A DNA stretch of 64,000 nucleotides from Betaproteobacteria bacterium (GTDB lineage Bacteria; Pseudomonadota; Gammaproteobacteria; Burkholderiales; Casimicrobiaceae). The translations under genes were made by a program, and so were the position numbers. The notes below the pieces were generated by a model. That model was not told the origin of the DNA. It saw nothing but the letters and a program-made list of their open reading frames with translations, and made no database searches. Shown one piece after another: positions 46,234-56,069 of this stretch (positions are counted from its first letter, which is position 1; each line of letters opens with the position of its first letter). Location: assembly GCA_016717855.1 (NCBI GenBank), contig JADKEV010000022.1, forward strand, positions 67,360-131,359. Reading direction: 5' to 3'.

Positions 46234-48510
46234 ATGGCATTCCAACTATCACGGCTCGCGCGCCGCTCAACTTCAATCCAGCACCGCCACGACGGCCCCG
46301 GCGGCTCCCACACCTTCCTTTCCCGAGGGCGCGGCGGACCGGCGATCACCCGGCCTGCTCCCGCTGGGCGCGATGCTGCTGGGCTTCGCGCTCCTCCCGG
46401 GAAACGGCGCGGCGCAAGCGCCGGCACCCGCGCCAGCGGCCACTCCCGCGGCGGTGCCGGACTCCGCGGCCAAGCCCGGTCCCGCCGAGACCGCACTGCC
46501 CGCGGTCGAAGTCACTGGCGGGCGCGACCCGCGGCAAACCGGCTACCAGGGGCGGCACGACCAACGTCGGCAAGCCACCATTCCAGGTCCGCGTCGGTCA
46601 CCATCGTCACGAGTCAACTGATGAAGGACCGCAACGCCGACACCTTCCGCGAAGCGCTGCGCAACGTCGCCGGGCTGACCTTCAACGCCGGCGAAGGCGG
46701 CCGCATCGGCGACAACATCACGCTGCGCGGCTACTCGGCGGTCGGCGACCTGTACCTGGACGGAATCCGCGACGTCGCGCAGTACAACCGCGAGACGTTC
46801 AACCTGGAACAGATCGACGTGCTGCGCGGCTCGGCCTCGATGCTGTTCGGGCGGGGCTCGACCGGCGGCGTCATCAACCAGGTCAGCAAGGCGCCCTCGA
46901 TCATGGATCGCAACGCCGTCACGCTGACCGCAGGGTCCAACGACTACAAGCGCGCCGCCGCGGACCTCAACAAGCTCGTCGCCGCGAACACCGCGCTGCG
47001 CGTGAACCTGATGCAGACCGACACCGACAGCTTCCGCGACGGCGTCCACCAGGAACGCTGGGGCGTCGCGCCTTCGCTGCGCGCCGGGATAGGCACCCGC
47101 GACGACTTCACGCTGTCCTACACCTACCTGAAGGAGGACAACGTGCCCGACTACGGCGTGCCCTACTTCCAGGGACGCCCGCTGCAGGTCCCCGTCTCCC
47201 GCTTCTACGGCCTGGCCGGCACCGACTACGAGCGGAACGAGACCGGCATCGCGACCGCGACCTATGTGCACCGCTTGGACCAGGACACCAGTGTCAAGAC
47301 CGTCCTGCGCCGCGCCGATTACGAGCGCGACCTGCGTGCCGTCGCCCCGCGGCTGGCGGGCGGCGTCACCGACATCACCGACGCCACCGTCGTCAACCGC
47401 CAGCGCCAGGCACGCGGCGGCGAAGAGCACACGTGGACCAGCCAGACCGACGTGACGACACTGCTGCGGACGGGCCGCATCGCGCACCGGTTGCTGGCCG
47501 GCTTCGAGTACGCGCAGGAAGACGCGCATCGCTGGACCAACTCCAGCAGCGTGGCCAATCCGGCGACGACGGTCGGCGACCCGAACCTCTACCCCGCGCT
47601 GCCGGCGAATTTCAACGACTCGTTTTCACGGACCGGCGACAACACCTATGCGGCGCGGACAGCCGGCCTCTACGTGCAGGACAGCATCGAACTCGCGCCG
47701 GAATGGAAGCTGGTCCTCGGCGCCCGCTACGACGACTTCAAGGCCGACTATGACCGCCCGGCGCCGGCGGGTCCACTTTCGCGCACGGACAGGGTCTGGA
47801 GCACGCGGGCCGGCATCCTCTTCCAGCCGACCGAGACAACGACCTGGTATGCCTCGTACGGCACGTCGTTCAACCCGTCGGCCGAGCTCTATCAGCTCGA
47901 CGATCGCGGGGCCAACACGCCACCGGAAAAGAACCGCAACGTCGAAGTCGGGATCAAGTTCGAGGCGCAGGACGGCGACCTGTCGCTGCGCGCCGCGCTC
48001 TTCCGGTCGGAAAAGACCAACGAGCGCAACACCGACCTGAGCGTGAGCGTCGAGCAGAACCTGCTCTCGGGCAAGCGGCATACCGACGGCATCGAGCTCG
48101 AGGCGGCCGGGCGGGTCAATGCCCGCTGGGAGGTTTTCGGCGCGCTGGCGCTGATGCGCGGCAAGATCGACGCCGCGACGGGGCAACAGGCGAACACCGT
48201 CGGCCTGGTGCCGTTGAACACGCCGAAGGTCACCTATGCGCTATGGACGACGTACGCGCTCGGCGGCGGCTGGAAGATCGGCGGCGGCTTCGACGGCGCC
48301 GGGCTGCGCTACGGCCAGAACACGAACACCACGGCCGCGCCGGCCTACACGCGCTGGGACGCGCTGCTCGAGTACGAGCGGAACGCGTACGCGCTCAAGC
48401 TCAATGTGCTGAACCTGTTCGACAGGGACTACTACGAGGGCGTGTACCAGGGGCACGTGATTCCCGGGACCAAGCGCTCGCTGCAGCTGACGCTGATCGC
48501 GAAATTCTGA
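46234..48510 (+). CDS. TonB-dependent siderophore receptor (Fiu-like), 5-prime frame disrupted
   Basis: Outer-membrane receptor. From about 46600 the frame is intact: plug domain (VTIVTSQLMKDRNADTFREAL, IDVLRGSASMLFGRGSTGGVIN) then a 22-strand barrel ending in LNLFDRDYYEGVYQGH and a terminal Phe. The signal peptide and TonB-box region (LGAMLLGFALLPGNGAAQ, ALPAVEVTGG) are found in a different frame at 46330-46550, and a third frame holds GGTTNVGKPPFQVR. So two or three indels lie in the first 370 bp. The C-terminus and PiuC-like neighbour fit catecholate receptors such as Fiu. Confidence 0.85.
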   Translation: MAFQLSRLARRSTSIQHRHDGPGGSHTFLSRGRGGPAITRPAPAGRDAAGLRAPPGKRRGASAGTRASGHSRGGAGLRGQARSRRDRTARGRSHWRARPAANRLPGAARPTSASHHSRSASVTIVTSQLMKDRNADTFREALRNVAGLTFNAGEGGRIGDNITLRGYSAVGDLYLDGIRDVAQYNRETFNLEQIDVLRGSASMLFGRGSTGGVINQVSKAPSIMDRNAVTLTAGSNDYKRAAADLNKLVAANTALRVNLMQTDTDSFRDGVHQERWGVAPSLRAGIGTRDDFTLSYTYLKEDNVPDYGVPYFQGRPLQVPVSRFYGLAGTDYERNETGIATATYVHRLDQDTSVKTVLRRADYERDLRAVAPRLAGGVTDITDATVVNRQRQARGGEEHTWTSQTDVTTLLRTGRIAHRLLAGFEYAQEDAHRWTNSSSVANPATTVGDPNLYPALPANFNDSFSRTGDNTYAARTAGLYVQDSIELAPEWKLVLGARYDDFKADYDRPAPAGPLSRTDRVWSTRAGILFQPTETTTWYASYGTSFNPSAELYQLDDRGANTPPEKNRNVEVGIKFEAQDGDLSLRAALFRSEKTNERNTDLSVSVEQNLLSGKRHTDGIELEAAGRVNARWEVFGALALMRGKIDAATGQQANTVGLVPLNTPKVTYALWTTYALGGGWKIGGGFDGAGLRYGQNTNTTAAPAYTRWDALLEYERNAYALKLNVLNLFDRDYYEGVYQGHVIPGTKRSLQLTLIAKF

Positions 48511-48515
48511 CGCCC

Positions 48516-49196
48516 ATGCTCCTGCACATTCCCGGAGTACTCGACACTGCCCAGGTCAACGTCCTGCGCGACATGCTCGCGGACGCGCCGTGGGCCGATG
48601 GCCGCATCACCGCCGGCACCCAGTCGGCGCAGGTCAAGAACAACCGGCAGCTCCCCGTGGACAGCCCGGCGGCGCGCGACGCCGGGGAGATCGTGCTGGC
48701 AGGGTTGAAGCGCAGCGCGCTGTTCTTCACCGCGACCTTGCCCCGGCGCATCGTCCCGCCGTTGTTCAACCGCTACGACGGCGGCACGAACTCGTTCGGC
48801 AGCCATGTCGACAACTCGGTGCGGACCCTGGGCACCGGCGATCATGTGCGCACCGACGTCTCGGCCACGCTGTTCCTCAGCGATCCGGCGAGTTACGAAG
48901 GCGGCGAGCTGGTGATCGAGGACACGTTCGGCACCCAATCGGCCAAGCTGCCGGCGGGCGACTTGCTCATCTATCCTTCGTCCAGCCTGCATCGCGTGGA
49001 GCCGGTCACCGGGGGCGTGCGGCTGGCGTCGTTTTTCTGGGTCGAGAGCATGGTGCGCGAAACGGAACGGCGGCGGCTGCTGTACGAAATGGACATGGCG
49101 ATCCTCGCGCTGCGTGCGCAGCAGGGCGAGCATCCCTCGGTTGTGCAACTGACCAGCTGCTATCACAACCTGATGCGGATGTGGGCGGCGGTGTAA
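48516..49196 (+). CDS. PKHD-type Fe(II)/2-oxoglutarate dioxygenase (PiuC/YbiX-like)
   Basis: A 226-residue hydroxylase. N-terminal LLHIPGVLDTAQVNVLRDML; iron ligands His-Asp in FGSHVDNSV and distal His in SSLHRVEPVTGG; 2-oxoglutarate-binding Arg in GVRLASFFW. It follows the receptor by 5 bp; in many Gram-negative bacteria a Fiu/PiuA-type receptor is paired with this enzyme. Presumed to act in siderophore-linked iron use. Confidence 0.9.
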   Translation: MLLHIPGVLDTAQVNVLRDMLADAPWADGRITAGTQSAQVKNNRQLPVDSPAARDAGEIVLAGLKRSALFFTATLPRRIVPPLFNRYDGGTNSFGSHVDNSVRTLGTGDHVRTDVSATLFLSDPASYEGGELVIEDTFGTQSAKLPAGDLLIYPSSSLHRVEPVTGGVRLASFFWVESMVRETERRRLLYEMDMAILALRAQQGEHPSVVQLTSCYHNLMRMWAAV

Positions 49197-49347
49197 GCGG
49201 GCGGAACAGGGCGGTCCGGACCGCGGCGGGCGCAATTCCCGATTGACCGCCGGCGCGCGCGCGGGCCATACTCTCCCGCTCGCGGTTGCGCTTTCCTTTC
49301 CCCGTCCGCCGCAGCGCGGCGCGACACACGCAGCATTGGTCGACATC

Positions 49348-49734
49348 ATGAAACGAGACTCGGACAACATTCCCAGGAACGTGCTCGGCGGTCCGCTCGC
49401 GACTTGCAGCGACGCACCGCTGACCGGCTTCTACCGCGACGGCTGCTGCAATGTCGGCGACGACGACTTCGGCGTCCATGCGGTGTGCGTTCGCGTCACC
49501 GCGGAGTTCCTCGCCTTCAGCGCCGAACGCGGCAACGATCTGTCGACGCCGCTGCCCCAGTTCGGCTTTCCAGGGCTCAAGCCGGGCGACAAGTGGTGCC
49601 TGTGTGCCGCGCGCTGGGTCGAAGCGCTGGAAGCCGGCATGGCGCCGCGCCTGGTGCTGACCGCGACGCACGAATCGATGCTGGACTACGCGCCCCTCGA
49701 GGAACTCAAGAAATTCGCGGTCGACCTCAACTGA
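49348..49734 (+). CDS. DUF2237 family protein
   Basis: A 128-residue protein with NVLGGPLATCSDAPLTGFYRDGCC, GVHAVCVRVTAEFLAFS, KPGDKWCLCAARW and ATHESMLDYAPLEELKKFA, the diagnostic blocks of DUF2237. It has several conserved cysteines (CSD, DGCC, CLC), suggesting metal or redox chemistry. Function unknown. Situated 16 bp before an SGNH hydrolase gene. Confidence 0.85.
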   Translation: MKRDSDNIPRNVLGGPLATCSDAPLTGFYRDGCCNVGDDDFGVHAVCVRVTAEFLAFSAERGNDLSTPLPQFGFPGLKPGDKWCLCAARWVEALEAGMAPRLVLTATHESMLDYAPLEELKKFAVDLN

Positions 49735-49750
49735 CCCCTTTTTCTCTTGT

Positions 49751-50500
49751 ATGCTCCGCCGCGTCGCCTTCTGGGCACTGCTGCCGCTGATCGTCCCGCA
49801 GGGGTTGCTGTTGCGGCGCAACGCGCCGCGGTTTCCGCCGGCGGCAGGGCCGCACGCGGGCAGTTGTGGCAACGGGCCGGCGCTCGACCTGCTGGCCATC
49901 GGCGACTCGATCATTGCCGGGGTCGGGGCGCCGACCGTCGAGCAGGCGCTGCCGGGGCAGGTCGCGCGGGCGCTGGCGCAGCGGTCGGGCCGCCGGGTCT
50001 GCTGGCACGCCGCGGGCCGCACCGGGCTCGACGCTCGCGCAGTCCGGCGCGATCTGGTTCCCGCTTTGCCGCACGGGCCGTTCGACGCAATCGTGGTGTC
50101 CGTCGGCGTCAATGACGTGACGTCGCTCAAGCGCTCCTGGCGCTGGCGCGCCGACCTCACGGCGCTGCTCGACGCGCTGCACGCGCACTCCCCGCGCGCG
50201 GCCGTCGCGCTGATGGGCGTGCCGCCGCTGGGCTCGTTCCCCCTGCTGCGGCCGCCGCTGCGCACGGCGCTCGGTCTGCGCGCCCGGTTGTTCGATGCGA
50301 TCGCCGCCGATATCGCGGCAGGGCGGGAGCGGACCGCGCACATCGCGCTGGGGTCCGATCTGCGGCCGGAGAAGTTTTCCGCCGACGGGTACCATCCTTC
50401 CGCCGCGAGTTACGCCGAGCTGGGCGATCACGTCGCCTCGGCGCTCATGCCGTTGCTTCCCGCAACAGCGAGGTCCGGCCCCACCGGCCGCGCCGATTGA
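49751..50500 (+). CDS. SGNH/GDSL hydrolase family protein
   Basis: A 249-residue esterase-like protein. N-terminal hydrophobic stretch (VAFWALLPLIVPQGLLL) is a signal anchor or signal peptide. Catalytic blocks: IGDSIIAGVG (nucleophile Ser, block I), VVSVGVNDVTSL (block III Asn), and DGYHPSAASYAELG (Asp and His, block V). Probably a lipase/esterase or acyl transferase in the cell envelope; substrate unknown. Confidence 0.88.
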   Translation: MLRRVAFWALLPLIVPQGLLLRRNAPRFPPAAGPHAGSCGNGPALDLLAIGDSIIAGVGAPTVEQALPGQVARALAQRSGRRVCWHAAGRTGLDARAVRRDLVPALPHGPFDAIVVSVGVNDVTSLKRSWRWRADLTALLDALHAHSPRAAVALMGVPPLGSFPLLRPPLRTALGLRARLFDAIAADIAAGRERTAHIALGSDLRPEKFSADGYHPSAASYAELGDHVASALMPLLPATARSGPTGRAD

Positions 50501-50608
50501 CGGCGTGTGCACCGCCGGACATACTCGCCGGATTCCCGTTCCATCACTTGATCACCATTGACCGCGTGGCCGCCGGGATTGCGCGTCCGCGGAACCGGAG
50601 TCGCCCGC

Positions 50609-52525
50609 ATGCCCGCCGCCCCGCAAGCTTCGCCTTCCGCGTCCAGCCAGCCTTCGCCCAGCCTGCTGGGCAACCTGCGCGCCGAATTGATGCGCCATCC
50701 CCCGTTCGCGCAGATGCAGCCGGCGCATGTCGACCGCTTCATCGCCGCCGCCGAACAGGTGTACTACGCGCCGGGCGAAACCGTGATGACGCCCGCCGAC
50801 GGCCCGCCGACGCACCTGACCTACATCCGCCAAGGCTACATCACCGGCCGCCACGGCGACGACGACAAGACCCCCGGCTTCGAGCACGAAGCAGGCGCCC
50901 TGTTTCCGGTGGGCGCGGTGATGGGCGCGCGCCCGGTCACCGCCAACTACCGCGCCCACGAAGACGCGTTTTGCCTGGTGGTGCCGGCGGCCGACGTGCG
51001 CGCGCTGGCGGCCGACAGCGCGCCGTTCGCGGACTTCCTCGCGCACCGCGCGCTCAAGTACCTGGAGTTGTCCAGGCGCGCCGTGCAGGCGACTTTCTCC
51101 TCGCAGACGCTCGCCGAACAGTCGCTGGAAACCCCGCTGGGCCAGCTCGAGCTCAAGACGCCGCTGGCCGTGCCGCCGCAGACGCCGCTGGCCGAGGCGC
51201 TGGCGCTGATGCACGACCGCCGCATCGGCTCGGTGCTGGTGGCCGACGAAGCCGGCGCGCCCCTGGGCATCCTGACCCGCTACGACATCCTGGGCCGCGT
51301 CACGCTCGCGCAGGTCCCGCTGAGCACGCCGATCGCGCAGGTGATGACCACGCCGATCCGCTCGCTGACCGTTCGCGACACGGCGCAGGACGCCGCGCTG
51401 CTGATGTCGCGGCACGGCATCCGCCATGTGCCGGTGACGCAGGACGGCCGCCTGGTCGGACTGGTGTCGGAGCGCGACCTGTTCGCGATGCAGCGCCTGT
51501 CGCTCAAGCACGTGAGCACGGCGATCCGCGCCGCGCGCGACGTCGAGGCGATGGCCGCGGCGGCGCGGGACATCCGCCACCTGGTGCGCCACCTGCTGGG
51601 CCAGGGCGTCGCCGCGCGGCAGCTCACGCAGCTCATCAGTCACCTGAACGACCTGCTCACCGAGCGCCTGGTGGAAATGCTGGCGCAGGACGAAGGCGTG
51701 GACATGGCGCGCGCCTGCTGGCTGGCGTTCGGCTCCGAGGGACGCTCCGAGCAGACGATCGCCACCGACCAGGACAACGGCCTCGTCTTCGTCAGCGACG
51801 ATCCCGAGCGCGACCGCCCGCAATGGCTCAAGTTCGCCCGGCGCGTCAACGAGGCGCTCGACTACTGCGGCTATCCGCTGTGCAAGGGCAACGTGATGGC
51901 CAGCAATCCGCTGTGCTGCCTGACCGCCGACGAGTGGAGCCGGCGCTTCGCCAACTGGATGGAGCGCGGCGAGCCCGAAGACCTGCTCAACGCCAGCATC
52001 TACTTCGACCTGCGCCCGCTCGCCGGCGCGGCCGCGCTGGCGACGCCGCTGACGGAACTGGTCGAGCGCACGGCTTCCGCCCTGCCCCGTTTCATCAAGC
52101 AGCTGGCCGGCAACGCGCTGCGCAATCGCCCGCCGCTGAGCTGGCTCGGCGGCATCGAGACCCGCGAGGTGGACGGGCGCGCCATGGTCGACCTGAAGTT
52201 CAGCGGCACCGCGATCTTTGTCGACGTCGCGCGCCTGTATGCGCTGGCCCACGGCGTCACGCACACCGGCACGCGCGAGCGCTTCGAGGCGCTGGGGCCG
52301 CTGCTCCGCGCGCAACCGCAGGAAAGCCAGGCCTGGATCGCCGCCTTCGAGTACCTGCAGATGCTGCGGCTGCAGGTGCAGATGGCGCATGGCGACGTGG
52401 CGCCGGCCAATCCGAACATGGTCGAGCTGGATGCGCTCAACGACATCGACCGGCGGATGCTGAAGGAGAGCTTTCGCGTCGGGCGCCGGCTGCAGCAGAA
52501 GATGGAACTCGACTACCAGCGATGA
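50609..52525 (+). CDS. cNMP-binding / CBS / DUF294 nucleotidyltransferase-like protein
   Basis: A 638-residue soluble signalling protein. The ATG at 50609 is chosen over the TTG at 50558. Order: cyclic-nucleotide-binding domain (FIAAAEQVYYAPGETVM), two CBS motifs (RIGSVLVADEAGAPLGILTR; GIRHVPVTQDGRLVGLVSERD), DUF294 nucleotidyltransferase-like domain (FGSEGRSEQTIATDQDNGLVF) and the C-terminal DUF294_C region. It overlaps the downstream exonuclease by 4 bp. This pair is often linked to acetate/solute uptake in Proteobacteria; here no transporter is adjacent. Confidence 0.87.
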   Translation: MPAAPQASPSASSQPSPSLLGNLRAELMRHPPFAQMQPAHVDRFIAAAEQVYYAPGETVMTPADGPPTHLTYIRQGYITGRHGDDDKTPGFEHEAGALFPVGAVMGARPVTANYRAHEDAFCLVVPAADVRALAADSAPFADFLAHRALKYLELSRRAVQATFSSQTLAEQSLETPLGQLELKTPLAVPPQTPLAEALALMHDRRIGSVLVADEAGAPLGILTRYDILGRVTLAQVPLSTPIAQVMTTPIRSLTVRDTAQDAALLMSRHGIRHVPVTQDGRLVGLVSERDLFAMQRLSLKHVSTAIRAARDVEAMAAAARDIRHLVRHLLGQGVAARQLTQLISHLNDLLTERLVEMLAQDEGVDMARACWLAFGSEGRSEQTIATDQDNGLVFVSDDPERDRPQWLKFARRVNEALDYCGYPLCKGNVMASNPLCCLTADEWSRRFANWMERGEPEDLLNASIYFDLRPLAGAAALATPLTELVERTASALPRFIKQLAGNALRNRPPLSWLGGIETREVDGRAMVDLKFSGTAIFVDVARLYALAHGVTHTGTRERFEALGPLLRAQPQESQAWIAAFEYLQMLRLQVQMAHGDVAPANPNMVELDALNDIDRRMLKESFRVGRRLQQKMELDYQR

Positions 52526-53175
52526 GCCTGCTGCGACGCCTTGCCGGGCGCCTGCTTCCCGCGGCGGCACACGATGCCGGGCGCTGGGTCGTGCTCGACG
52601 TCGAGTCCAGCGGCTTGAACCCGAACTCCGACCGGCTGCTCGCCATCGCCGCGATCGCGGTGCGCACCGAAGGCCGGCAGCCACGCATCGCGCTTGGCGA
52701 CAGCTTCGAGGTCGTGCTGCGGCAGGACGTCAGCGTCGCCGACAAGCACAACATCCTGCTGCACGGCATCGGCGTGGGGGCGCAGCGCCAGGGCGTAGCT
52801 CCGGCCGCGGCGCTGGCGGACTTCAAGCGCTTCATCGGCCACTCGCCGCTGCTCGCCTTTCATGCCGCGTTCGACGCGGCGCTGATCCTGCGCGCCTGCG
52901 ACGCCGCGCGCATGCACCGGCCGCGCAATCCGTGGCTCGACATCGAGCCGCTCGCCGCAGCCGTGTACCCAACGGTCAAGTCGCGCTCGCTCGACCAATG
53001 GATGGCAACCCTGCAGATCAGCTGCGCGGTGCGGCACCAGGCCGCGGCCGACACGCTGGCGACCGCGGAACTGCTGCTCAAGTTGTGGCCGGGCGCGGTG
53101 CGCGAAGCGGGGGGAGAGTTGACGTTCGCGGCGGCGCGGCGGCTGGCGGCGCAGCGGAAGTGGTTGCCGCAGTAG
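52522..53175 (+). CDS. DEDDh 3'-5' exonuclease (DnaQ-like)
   Basis: A 217-residue exonuclease. Exo I motif WVVLDVESSGLNP, exo II context LLAFHAAFDAALI and exo III RHQAAADTLATAELL supply the Asp/Glu/Asp/His set. ATGA overlap with the DUF294/CBS gene upstream couples their translation. It is much shorter than DnaQ with polymerase-binding tail, so a stand-alone nuclease is likely. Confidence 0.88.
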   Translation: MSLLRRLAGRLLPAAAHDAGRWVVLDVESSGLNPNSDRLLAIAAIAVRTEGRQPRIALGDSFEVVLRQDVSVADKHNILLHGIGVGAQRQGVAPAAALADFKRFIGHSPLLAFHAAFDAALILRACDAARMHRPRNPWLDIEPLAAAVYPTVKSRSLDQWMATLQISCAVRHQAAADTLATAELLLKLWPGAVREAGGELTFAAARRLAAQRKWLPQ

Positions 53176-53218
53176 ATGGGCAGGCCCGCGCAAGCGGCGC
53201 GCCCCGCGGAGACACCTT

Positions 53219-54943
53219 TCAGGCTGAAGCCGCAACGCCCGCCGCCAGCGCCCACCGCCCCTCCTCCTCGCACGCGACGCCGTCGTCGCGCAGCTTGTGC
53301 AGATGCGCCAGCAGCGAGCGCAGCGCCACCGGATGCATCCGCTGCGGGACGTCGTCGTAGACCATCCCCAGCAGGGTCGACGGCGAGGCGCCCAGCGCGC
53401 CAAGCGTGCCAAGTGCGGACACGACCTTGGCCTCGCGCTTGAGCCGGTGGCGGACGATACGCTCGAACGCTTCCTTCGGGCCGTCCATCAGGAAGCCGTG
53501 GCCGGGCGCCAGCCATTCGAGCGCATCGCCCAGGTCGCGCGCGAGCGCGCGCAGCGACGCGATGTAGGCCGTCATATCGCCGTCGGGCGGGTTGATGACG
53601 ACGGTCGAGCTCTGCATCACGTGGTCGCCGGTGAGCAGCGTCTTCTCTTCCTCGAGCAGGTAGCACAGGTGATTGGACGCGTGGCCGGGGGTGTGGATCG
53701 CGCGCAGCGTCGTCTCGTCGTTGAGCGCGATGCGCTCGCCGTCCTCCAGGATCCGCTCCGGCGCGAACGTGTGATCCTGCCGCTCCGGGTGCGCCGCGAT
53801 CCGGCCATGCACCGCGGCACCGGTGCGCGCCTGCAGCATCACGGTGGCCGGCGAATGGTCGATGTGCGTGTGGGTCGCGAAGATCCAGCGGATGGCCCCA
53901 GGCGCCGCGGCCAGCACATCCTCGACGTGGCTCGCGTCGTGCGGACCCGGATCAACGACCGCCCATTCATTGCGCGGGCCGCCGCCGATCAGGTAGGTAT
54001 TGGTGCCCGGCCCGGTCATCACGCTGCCGTTGTTCGCCGTCACCCGGATCAGCCGCGGCGACAGGCGCACCGCCACCCCGGGCTGGATGTCGTAGCAGGC
54101 GTCGCCGCGGCCCTGCGGATCGAGGCGGCCGATCTCGGCGTATGCGTACTCGTCGGGCGTCACCGGCCGCACGCCCTGCGCGCCGATAGCCAGCCGCGGC
54201 TGGATGCGCGGCACGTTGCGCTGGCCACGGGCCCACGCCATCGCGGCGGTGGCGCTGTCGAACTGCGCGAGCGCCTGCAGCGTCGCGCGCGTGGGCGTCA
54301 TCAGCCGCATGGTGTCGACCTGGGCCAACGCCACGGCCGGCCGTAGCCACTGGTGCGCGACTATTTCCGTTTCGTCGTGCGCGACCACCTGTCCGGCCGG
54401 CGCGGCGGCGATGAAGAAGCGGGTGTCGAAGCGCTTGGGCCGGCCGGCCGGCGTGAGCCAGTGGCTCAGGTACGCGAACTGGTCGACGCCCAGGCGCAGC
54501 CGACCGTGCTCGCAGAATTCGACCAACGTGCGCTCGCCGCGGTGCAGCGGCCCCCGCCAGGATTGCAGCTCCGCCACTGCGGCGGGCGGGATTGGTTCGC
54601 CGCCGGGGCCGACAGCGAACAACAATCCGCACTCTTCGAAACATTCGCGCAGCGCCGCCACCTGGTAGTCCAGCCCGCCTTCGCCGACGCCCAGCTGTAC
54701 GCTGACGGCGGCGTCGTCACCTTCGGTCAGGTGATGGGAATGGCGATCGCCCGTGTCGACGATGCCGCCGGGAAACACCCAGGCGCTGCTGTTATGGTCG
54801 CCGCGCTCGGCGCGCAGCAACAGCAGCACTTCCAGGCCGACGGGCGCGTCGCGGATGACGACCAGGGACGCGGCGGCGCGCGGCGGGCGCGGCGCGGCGG
54901 GGGCGGGGGCGGGGGCGGCAGGTTCGGGTGTGGTGGCGGTCAT
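53219..54943 (-). CDS. Nudix hydrolase / metallo-beta-lactamase fusion
   Basis: A 574-residue fusion. An N-terminal Ala/Pro-rich tail is followed by a Nudix domain (LEVLLLLRAERGDHNSSAWVF, REC-FEECGLL in the Nudix box, which carries insertions), then an MBL-fold hydrolase with zinc motif THTHIDHSP, TPGHASNHLCYLL and LAPGHGFLMDGP, resembling LACTB2-like endoribonucleases. Single-chain fusion is seen in many Burkholderiales. The next gene is convergent. Confidence 0.88.
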   Translation of the reverse strand: MTATTPEPAAPAPAPAAPRPPRAAASLVVIRDAPVGLEVLLLLRAERGDHNSSAWVFPGGIVDTGDRHSHHLTEGDDAAVSVQLGVGEGGLDYQVAALRECFEECGLLFAVGPGGEPIPPAAVAELQSWRGPLHRGERTLVEFCEHGRLRLGVDQFAYLSHWLTPAGRPKRFDTRFFIAAAPAGQVVAHDETEIVAHQWLRPAVALAQVDTMRLMTPTRATLQALAQFDSATAAMAWARGQRNVPRIQPRLAIGAQGVRPVTPDEYAYAEIGRLDPQGRGDACYDIQPGVAVRLSPRLIRVTANNGSVMTGPGTNTYLIGGGPRNEWAVVDPGPHDASHVEDVLAAAPGAIRWIFATHTHIDHSPATVMLQARTGAAVHGRIAAHPERQDHTFAPERILEDGERIALNDETTLRAIHTPGHASNHLCYLLEEEKTLLTGDHVMQSSTVVINPPDGDMTAYIASLRALARDLGDALEWLAPGHGFLMDGPKEAFERIVRHRLKREAKVVSALGTLGALGASPSTLLGMVYDDVPQRMHPVALRSLLAHLHKLRDDGVACEEEGRWALAAGVAASA

Positions 54944-55032
54944 GGCGGTCGGAAGAACGGCGGAAGTCGCCCCGGATTATGCGCCATGGGCGCGAAACCC
55001 GGCGCGCCGTTCCTTCCTGCTAAGATTGCGCG

Positions 55033-56025
55033 ATGAATACCCGTCCGCGCTACCGCACCGTCCGCCACGCGCTCGCCGCTTTGGCGCTGGCCCTCGCCAC
55101 CTTCGCGCCGCTGGCGGCCCACGCCCAGGACTACCCGGTGCGCCCGGTGAAAGTCATCGTCCCGTTCTCTGCCGGCGGGGCCGTCGACGGGCCGATGCGC
55201 ATCATCGCGCAGGAGCTCTCCAAGCGCCTGGGGCAGCAAGTCATCGTCGACAACAAGCCCGGCGCCGGTGCGACCATCGGCACCGAGCTCGTCGCCAAGG
55301 CCCCGGCAGACGGCTACACGCTGCTGCTCGCCTCGCAGACCAACGCAATCAGCGCGACGCTGTACCCGAAGCTCACGTTCGATCCGATCGAGGACTTCGC
55401 GCCGATCTCGCTGATCGGGCGCGAGCCCGGCGTGGTGGTGGTGAATCCCGCCTTTCCGGTGCGCACGCTGCAGGAGTTCATCGCCTACGCGAAGGCGCGG
55501 CCGGGGCAGGTCGACTACGCGTCGTCGGGCAACGGCAGCGGCCAGCACCTGTTCATGGCCATGCTCGCCTCGATGACGGGGATGAAGCTCACGCACGTTC
55601 CGTATAAGGGCAGCGGCCAGGCAACCACCGATCTGCTGGGCGGCCAGGTGCCGGTGTCGATTCCGGGCACCGCGGGCATGGTCGGCCATATCAAGGCCGG
55701 CAAGCTGCACGCGCTGGCGGTGACGGGCGCCAAGCGCTCGCCGCAACTCCCCGACGTGCCCACGGTGATGGAGTCCGGCGTGCCGGGTTACGAAGCCTAC
55801 GTCTGGATGGGCCTGCTCGCCCCCAAGGGCACGCCTGCGGCGATCATCGAGCGCCTGCACCGCGAATTGATGCAGGTGCTCGCCACCAGCGAAGTCCGGA
55901 CCTACATGGCGAGCGCCGGCATCGAGATCGTCGGCTCCACGCCGCCCGAGTTCGGCGCCTTCTTCCGCCACGAACGCGACCAGTGGGCGAAGGTCGTCCG
56001 CGAAACCGGATCGAAGGCCGACTGA
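55033..56025 (+). CDS. Bug/TctC family solute-binding protein
   Basis: A 330-residue exported binding protein. Signal peptide LAALALALATFAPLAAHAQ, then YPVRPVKVIVPFSAGGAVDG, QQVIVDNKPGAGATIG, DGYTLLLASQTNAI, YASSGNGSGQHLFMA, LTHVPYKGSGQATT and LPDVPTVMESGVPG. The only Bug gene in the right half and without a visible upstream element. A hydrolase follows 44 bp later, suggesting uptake plus processing. Confidence 0.92.
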   Translation: MNTRPRYRTVRHALAALALALATFAPLAAHAQDYPVRPVKVIVPFSAGGAVDGPMRIIAQELSKRLGQQVIVDNKPGAGATIGTELVAKAPADGYTLLLASQTNAISATLYPKLTFDPIEDFAPISLIGREPGVVVVNPAFPVRTLQEFIAYAKARPGQVDYASSGNGSGQHLFMAMLASMTGMKLTHVPYKGSGQATTDLLGGQVPVSIPGTAGMVGHIKAGKLHALAVTGAKRSPQLPDVPTVMESGVPGYEAYVWMGLLAPKGTPAAIIERLHRELMQVLATSEVRTYMASAGIEIVGSTPPEFGAFFRHERDQWAKVVRETGSKAD

Positions 56026-56069
56026 CGCCGCGCCTCCCGCGCGCGGTCAACCTACCCGCAAGGATTGCA

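Noticed and set aside
48516..49196. An alkylation-repair (AlkB) enzyme
   Set aside because: The His-Asp/His/Arg pattern and position beside a receptor fit PKHD-type PiuC/YbiX, not AlkB.
50497..52521. The long open frame running in front of the exonuclease
   Set aside because: Only the last 217 codons (from 52522) are coding; the rest is out-of-frame DUF294/CBS sequence.
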